Positions 4,417 to 8,537 of a stretch of DNA of 8,537 bases are shown in pieces. Position 1 is the first letter of the stretch. Every line of letters starts with the position of its first letter. Source of the stretch: Dehalococcoidia bacterium. Its GTDB lineage: Bacteria; Chloroflexota; Dehalococcoidia; Dehalococcoidales; W693. The stretch lies in contig DUFE01000064.1 in NCBI GenBank assembly GCA_011170385.1, positions 1-8,537 on the forward strand. Reading direction: 5' to 3'. The translations under genes and the position numbers were made by a program. The notes beneath the pieces were generated by a model that saw only the letters and a program-made list of their open reading frames with translations, made no database searches and was not told the DNA's origin.

Positions 4417-6957
4417 TTGAATCCTTGGGCGATAATACCATTCGTTAGTTTTATCGTATTCGCTGTTCTTCTGATTGTGGTAATACCACAGGCAAAGAAA
4501 CGGACAAACAGGCTATTTGCCATATTCCTTTTTGCCTCTGAAATATGGAGCTTCACCGCTTTCTTATTACTCTATAACGTAAACGCTTCAACACAGTACC
4601 TGATATACGTTAATGGATTGGTGATTGCAGCAATACCTCTGGTTGTAATCACCTACTACCATTTTCTACGGGCTTACAATGATAAGCCCGGCGGGATAGG
4701 CGTATATATAGGATATGCGGTTGTATTAGTTATACTGATATTGTCTTTTACAGGCAATGTAGTCAAGGATGCTTATTTCGAAGGCAATCTATTGCACCAT
4801 GATATTTTTCCTTGGGAGTTTATTCTGGCGACTATCCTGACACCCTTCCTTACTTTAACACTGTTAATGCTGGTTAAAAGGTATCGCAATTCGACGGATC
4901 CGATAGACCGCAACCGTACGGCTTATCTGATAACCGGCTGGAGTATCCTTTTGGTTATAAGCTATATCACTCCTTTTTCTCCGGCTTTAAAGACACTGCC
5001 TACAGACCATATCGGCAATCTGATTAATGCCCTGATAATAAGCTATGCCATAACCAGATTTAGCCTGCTGGATATAAGGCTGGTGGCTAGAAAATTATTA
5101 ACCTATATAGCTGTGTTGGGCATTGTCATTGGTATTTCTGCTGTAATAGTAGTGGTTGGTTTGTCGATTTTTACCAACCAGCCAGCACTATATATTATAT
5201 TAGCCACCGCACTGGTTACCTTTATAGTGATAGTATCGGCGCGCCCGCTGATACATATAGTTGAGTTGGCAATAGACCGTATCTTTTATCGACGCACCTA
5301 TGATTATCGCCAGGCATTGCTTAACTTCAGCAATAAGATGGGCAATATACTGGACATGGATGAGCTGGCAAAGGAAATGATGCCGGCGATGGTAAATGCG
5401 ATGAATATCACGCAGACGAAGCTGCTTTTCCAGGATAACGAGAGTGGTGATTTCAAGGTGCGCTATGCCTACCCCAAGATCAAGGGAGAGATGGAAAATA
5501 TTCTTAACTTCAGCCCCGATAGCCCATTAGTAGACTGGCTGGATAAGAAGTCGAACCCACTCTATATAGAGCAGGTGGACAATATTGCTGAACTAAAGGG
5601 TTTGTGGCATACGGAGAAGGAGCAACTAGGGGGATCTGGCCTCGGGGTGCTTTACCCCTTTAAGAGCCGTGGTAAGCTTATCGGTATTCTTGGTTTGGGC
5701 AAGAAAAGCTCTGGAGGACCTTATTCTCACGAGGATATACAGCTGGTTAATGGAATCACCAACCAGGTCGGGATAATAATCGAGAATGCTCAACTATATC
5801 ACCAGGCGAAAACAAGAGCCAATACCGATGAGCTGACTGGTTTGTATAACCATCGTAGCTTTCATGAACGTATGGAGCAGGAGATAGCCCGGGGTTCACG
5901 CTTTGGCGGAACCTTTTCACTGATCATGCTGGATATAGACCTTTTCAAGTCATATAACGATATATACGGTCATCTGGCTGGAGATCAGGTGTTACGTAAG
6001 GTGGGACGTTATCTGGAGAGTTCCATGAGGAGCATAGACCTGGCATTCCGCTACGGTGGCGAGGAGTTCGCCGTCATACTGCCCGAGGCACGACTCGACG
6101 ATGCCTATAAGGTGGCTGAAAGAATACGCAAGACTATAGAATCGAAGACAAGCTCGCGGGCGATGCCGATAACCACCAGTCTGGGCGTGGGTAACTGGCC
6201 TAACGATGGAGTGATGAAAGAGGAAGTAATCGGACTGGCAGACGCCGCACTTTATCGAGCAAAGCAAATGGGCAGAAATCGCACCTGCCTGTCTTCAGAT
6301 GTACTGAAGCCGGACACCTCGCTGATAGGCGTCGAGCTTGAAGCGAGACCAAGAGCCTTGAGTATAATCTACGCACTAGCGGCTACTGTCGATGCTAAAG
6401 ACAGCTACACATACGGGCATTCGCGGAAGGTAAGCGAGTATGCCGTGGCGATAGCCGAAGCTTATAAACTAACACAGGAAAGAATTTCAACCATACGTGC
6501 CGCTAGCCTGCTGCATGACATAGGCAAAGTCGGCGTCCCTGATTCCATATTGAACAAAAAGACACCACTGACTGAAGAAGAATGGAAACCGATAAAAGCA
6601 CATCCGGAGTTGGGCGTCGAGATATTGAGGCATGTTATCGATCTGGTAAATTGCCTGCCAGCGATACTACATCATCACGAGCACCATGACGGCAGCGGCT
6701 ATCCGGCGGGCTTAAGCGGCGATGGAATACCGCTAGAAGCTCGTATTCTAGCGGTTGCAGACGCCTATGATGCCATGACATCGCCGCGACCTTACCACGA
6801 ACCGCTATCGCTAGAGGAGGCTGTTGAGGAGTTGAAACACTGCGCTGGAACGCAGTTCGATCCCGAGGTGGTGGAGGTGTTCTGTAAAATCATCCAGCCG
6901 CCAGAGCACCCGAGGAGTCTGGATATCAGAGCCAGGTCGGAAGATGATACTGGCTAA
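4417..6957 (+). CDS. Membrane sensor with GAF-like, GGDEF and HD-GYP domains (c-di-GMP synthesis and breakdown)
   Basis: The 846-residue protein starts with about nine hydrophobic segments (residues about 5-25, 34-55, 63-83, 95-113, 131-152, 168-188, 200-218, 228-252, 257-283). The first seven resemble the 7TM input module of some histidine kinases. A GAF-like region follows (about 300-460). The GGDEF domain (about 466-625) has TDELTGLYNHR, metal-site D506/D508 in LDIDLF, and an active-site GGEEF at 547-551. RSID at 538-541, five residues upstream, is an intact RxxD inhibitory site. The HD-GYP domain (about 645-830) shows H700-D701 in LLHDIGKVG and HHEHHDGSGYPAGL (753-766), so both enzyme halves look catalytically complete. 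The families make c-di-GMP from two GTP and degrade it to pGpG or GMP, respectively. Membrane input and GAF probably set the balance. The start codon is TTG with a strong RBS, and the gene has its own promoter. The ligand is unknown. Confidence 0.92.
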   Translation: MNPWAIIPFVSFIVFAVLLIVVIPQAKKRTNRLFAIFLFASEIWSFTAFLLLYNVNASTQYLIYVNGLVIAAIPLVVITYYHFLRAYNDKPGGIGVYIGYAVVLVILILSFTGNVVKDAYFEGNLLHHDIFPWEFILATILTPFLTLTLLMLVKRYRNSTDPIDRNRTAYLITGWSILLVISYITPFSPALKTLPTDHIGNLINALIISYAITRFSLLDIRLVARKLLTYIAVLGIVIGISAVIVVVGLSIFTNQPALYIILATALVTFIVIVSARPLIHIVELAIDRIFYRRTYDYRQALLNFSNKMGNILDMDELAKEMMPAMVNAMNITQTKLLFQDNESGDFKVRYAYPKIKGEMENILNFSPDSPLVDWLDKKSNPLYIEQVDNIAELKGLWHTEKEQLGGSGLGVLYPFKSRGKLIGILGLGKKSSGGPYSHEDIQLVNGITNQVGIIIENAQLYHQAKTRANTDELTGLYNHRSFHERMEQEIARGSRFGGTFSLIMLDIDLFKSYNDIYGHLAGDQVLRKVGRYLESSMRSIDLAFRYGGEEFAVILPEARLDDAYKVAERIRKTIESKTSSRAMPITTSLGVGNWPNDGVMKEEVIGLADAALYRAKQMGRNRTCLSSDVLKPDTSLIGVELEARPRALSIIYALAATVDAKDSYTYGHSRKVSEYAVAIAEAYKLTQERISTIRAASLLHDIGKVGVPDSILNKKTPLTEEEWKPIKAHPELGVEILRHVIDLVNCLPAILHHHEHHDGSGYPAGLSGDGIPLEARILAVADAYDAMTSPRPYHEPLSLEEAVEELKHCAGTQFDPEVVEVFCKIIQPPEHPRSLDIRARSEDDTG
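6729..6755 (+). repeat. 10-bp perfect hairpin inside the HD-GYP coding region
   Basis: ACCGCTAGAA (6729-6738) and TTCTAGCGGT (6746-6755) pair perfectly around a 7-base loop. It encodes part of the conserved IPLEARILAVADAYD stretch. No T-run follows, so it is not an intrinsic terminator. It may be a chance product of codon choice. Confidence 0.4.
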
Positions 6958-7018
6958 TAATTATCCCCGAACTTATTAATATCTACGTAATATCTCTCAC
7001 CCATATCACCTTACCTAT

Positions 7019-7046
7019 TTGAAAATGGATCGGGTGGTAGTATAGA
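7019..7046 (+). promoter_or_regulatory. Candidate promoter of transketolase
   Basis: TTGAAA (7019-7024), 16 bases, TATAGA (7041-7046) would start transcription near 7053, about 46 bases before the ATG. There is no clear terminator between 6957 and this site, so read-through from the upstream gene is also possible. Confidence 0.4.
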
Positions 7047-7098
7047 ATGGCATGGCATATGTCACCCCGAAAGATATGAACTCTATGGATATAATACA

Positions 7099-8537
7099 AT
7101 GACGCAGGACGAGCTTTACATTAACACAATTCGATTTTTAGCAGTGGACGCCGTGCAGAAAGCCAACTCTGGTCACCCCGGAGCCCCGATGGGGGCGGCG
7201 CCGATGGCTTATGTCCTGTGGCAGCACTTCTTAAAGCACAATCCGTGCGACGCGAGCTGGGTGGATAGAGACCGCTTCATACTTTCGGCGGGGCACGCTT
7301 CGGCACTACTGTATTCGCTGCTATATCTGACGGGTTATGATCTACCCCTCGATGAGTTAAAAAACTTTCGCCAGTGGGGCAGTAAAACACCGGGGCACCC
7401 GGAGTTCGGGCTGACTCCCGGTGTGGAGACGACCACAGGTCCCTTGGGGCAGGGGTTTGCCAATGGGGTGGGAATGGCTATAGCCGAGAAATGGCTGTCG
7501 GAACACTACAACCGCCCCGGGCACAAGGTTATCGACCACTATACGTATGCTATAGTTTCCGACGGCGACCTGATGGAAGGCGTATCGTCGGAGGCGGCGT
7601 CTCTGGCGGGAACACTTCGTTTGAGTAAGCTGATATACCTGTACGATGATAATAACATATCCATCGAGGGTGATACCGATATTACCTTTACCGAGGACGT
7701 AGGGCAGCGGTTCAGTGCCTATGGCTGGCAGGTAATAGGACCCATAGATGGTATGGACACGGACAGCGTCTATAATGCGATAAAAATAGCTCAAACCGAT
7801 CAAGATCATCCCAGCCTTGTGATCTGCAAGACAATAATCGGCTATGGCAGTCCTAACCGACAGGGCACCGGACTGGCGCATGGCGAGCCTCTGGGCGAGG
7901 AAGAGGTGGAGCTGGCTAAGCAGAGGCTCGGCTGGCTTTACAAAGAGCCTTTTATAGTGCCAACCGAAGCGTTGAAACACCTGAGGCAGGCACAGGAAAG
8001 AGGCAGGAAGCAACAGTCAGAGTGGCAAAACCAAATGAAAAAATACCGCAGTGCTTACCCCGAAGAGGCTCGCAGGCTGGAGGTTGACCTGAGCGGAGAC
8101 CTACCCGATGGCTGGGATAAGGGGCTGGACGGGCTGTTTTTAAAAGAAGAGAAGCCGATGGCTACCCGTGAAGCTTCGGGGATGGTGTTGAATATCGTTT
8201 CGCAAAAGGTTCATGCACTGGTCGGCGGATCGGCAGACCTGGCGCCCTCCACCAAAACGACATTGAAAGAAAAGGGGCATTTCGGCGTTGATAACTACCG
8301 CGGTCACAACCTGCACTTCGGCGTCAGGGAGCATGCTATGGGCGCAATCGCCAGCGGAATGGCTCTGCATGGCGGTATTATCCCTTATACCGCTACCTTT
8401 CTCGTATTTTACGACTATATGAGGCCGGCGGTACGTCTGGCTTCGATGATGAAGCAAAGGGTTATATTTATTTTCACGCATGATTCGGTTGGGTTGGGGG
8501 AAGACGGACCGACGCACCAGCCGATAGAGCAGCTTGC
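7099..8537 (+). CDS. tkt: Transketolase, 3'-truncated by window edge
   Basis: 479 codons are visible of a family usually about 660 residues long; the frame stays open to the window end. Transketolase is a cytoplasmic thiamine-diphosphate enzyme moving two-carbon units between sugar phosphates in the non-oxidative pentose phosphate pathway. Visible motifs: NSGHPGAPMG with H26, TTGPLGQG, the thiamine-diphosphate metal motif SDGDLMEG (154-161) followed by a later NN in YDDNNISIEGD, and FGVREHAMG with E411, the glutamate that activates the cofactor's pyrimidine ring. Residue numbers for H26, D155 and E411 match those I recall for the E. coli enzyme, which supports the ATG at 7099. The third, C-terminal domain is outside the window. 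Oddity: S154 replaces the first glycine of the usual GDG motif. The Shine-Dalgarno is weak (only GGA at 7087-7089). The protein is a single long chain so far, not the split two-subunit form. Confidence 0.95.
   Translation, partial: MTQDELYINTIRFLAVDAVQKANSGHPGAPMGAAPMAYVLWQHFLKHNPCDASWVDRDRFILSAGHASALLYSLLYLTGYDLPLDELKNFRQWGSKTPGHPEFGLTPGVETTTGPLGQGFANGVGMAIAEKWLSEHYNRPGHKVIDHYTYAIVSDGDLMEGVSSEAASLAGTLRLSKLIYLYDDNNISIEGDTDITFTEDVGQRFSAYGWQVIGPIDGMDTDSVYNAIKIAQTDQDHPSLVICKTIIGYGSPNRQGTGLAHGEPLGEEEVELAKQRLGWLYKEPFIVPTEALKHLRQAQERGRKQQSEWQNQMKKYRSAYPEEARRLEVDLSGDLPDGWDKGLDGLFLKEEKPMATREASGMVLNIVSQKVHALVGGSADLAPSTKTTLKEKGHFGVDNYRGHNLHFGVREHAMGAIASGMALHGGIIPYTATFLVFYDYMRPAVRLASMMKQRVIFIFTHDSVGLGEDGPTHQPIEQL

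Noticed and set aside
7090..7095. TATAAT just before the transketolase ATG as a -10 box
   Set aside because: Transcription would start inside or after the start codon, and the N-terminal motifs require the ATG at 7099, so it is likely coincidental.
7357..8013. Long reverse-strand open frame of 218 codons
   Set aside because: It lies wholly antisense to transketolase, its translation resembles no family I know, and it has no separate promoter or RBS evidence; it is a codon-bias shadow.
8140..8517. Reverse-strand open frame of 125 codons
   Set aside because: Antisense to the conserved second domain of transketolase; a shadow.

Overview
This window looks like ordinary bacterial chromosome. All seven protein genes lie on the plus strand, gaps are short, ATA is used freely for isoleucine, and GTG and TTG starts occur. 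No phage, insertion sequence, CRISPR, tRNA or rRNA signal was seen. The mix of an archaeal-type winged-helix regulator, a bacterial GH3-like enzyme, a stand-alone ThiF-like protein and a membrane GGDEF/HD-GYP protein would fit a Chloroflexota (Dehalococcoidia-like) genome. That taxonomic guess is an inference from gene content and cannot be proved from this sequence alone.

Layout. Positions 1-693 are the 3' part of a type IV prepilin peptidase, cut by the left edge. Two small DNA-binding-type genes follow: a winged-helix protein (783-1058) and a ribbon-helix-helix-like protein with a charged helical tail (1129-1557). A strong intrinsic terminator at 1604-1631 closes this block. Next come a GH3-family adenylate-forming enzyme (best start 1745, end 3379) and a cysteine-free E1/ThiF-like adenylyltransferase (best start 3428, end 4285). 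A candidate promoter for the second overlaps the end of the first. A near-consensus promoter at 4332-4360 then precedes a large membrane c-di-GMP enzyme (4417-6957, TTG start). It carries about nine membrane segments, a GAF-like region, an intact GGDEF domain with an I-site, and an intact HD-GYP domain. Transketolase starts at 7099 and runs off the right edge.

How the genes relate. The prepilin peptidase belongs to type IV pilus or secretion assembly, and c-di-GMP commonly controls surface appendages, but nothing here directly links the two. The pair most worth attention is GH3-like plus ThiF-like. Both families activate carboxylates as acyl-adenylates, and each shows a departure from its family: a histidine in place of the usual ribose-contacting aspartate in the first, and no cysteine at all in the second. 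Several palindromes near the promoters suggest local regulation, including a LexA-like TAGAACA-T-TGTTCTA element upstream of the GH3-like gene and a 10-bp inverted repeat around the start of the winged-helix gene. No clearly new multi-gene system can be claimed from sequence reading alone.
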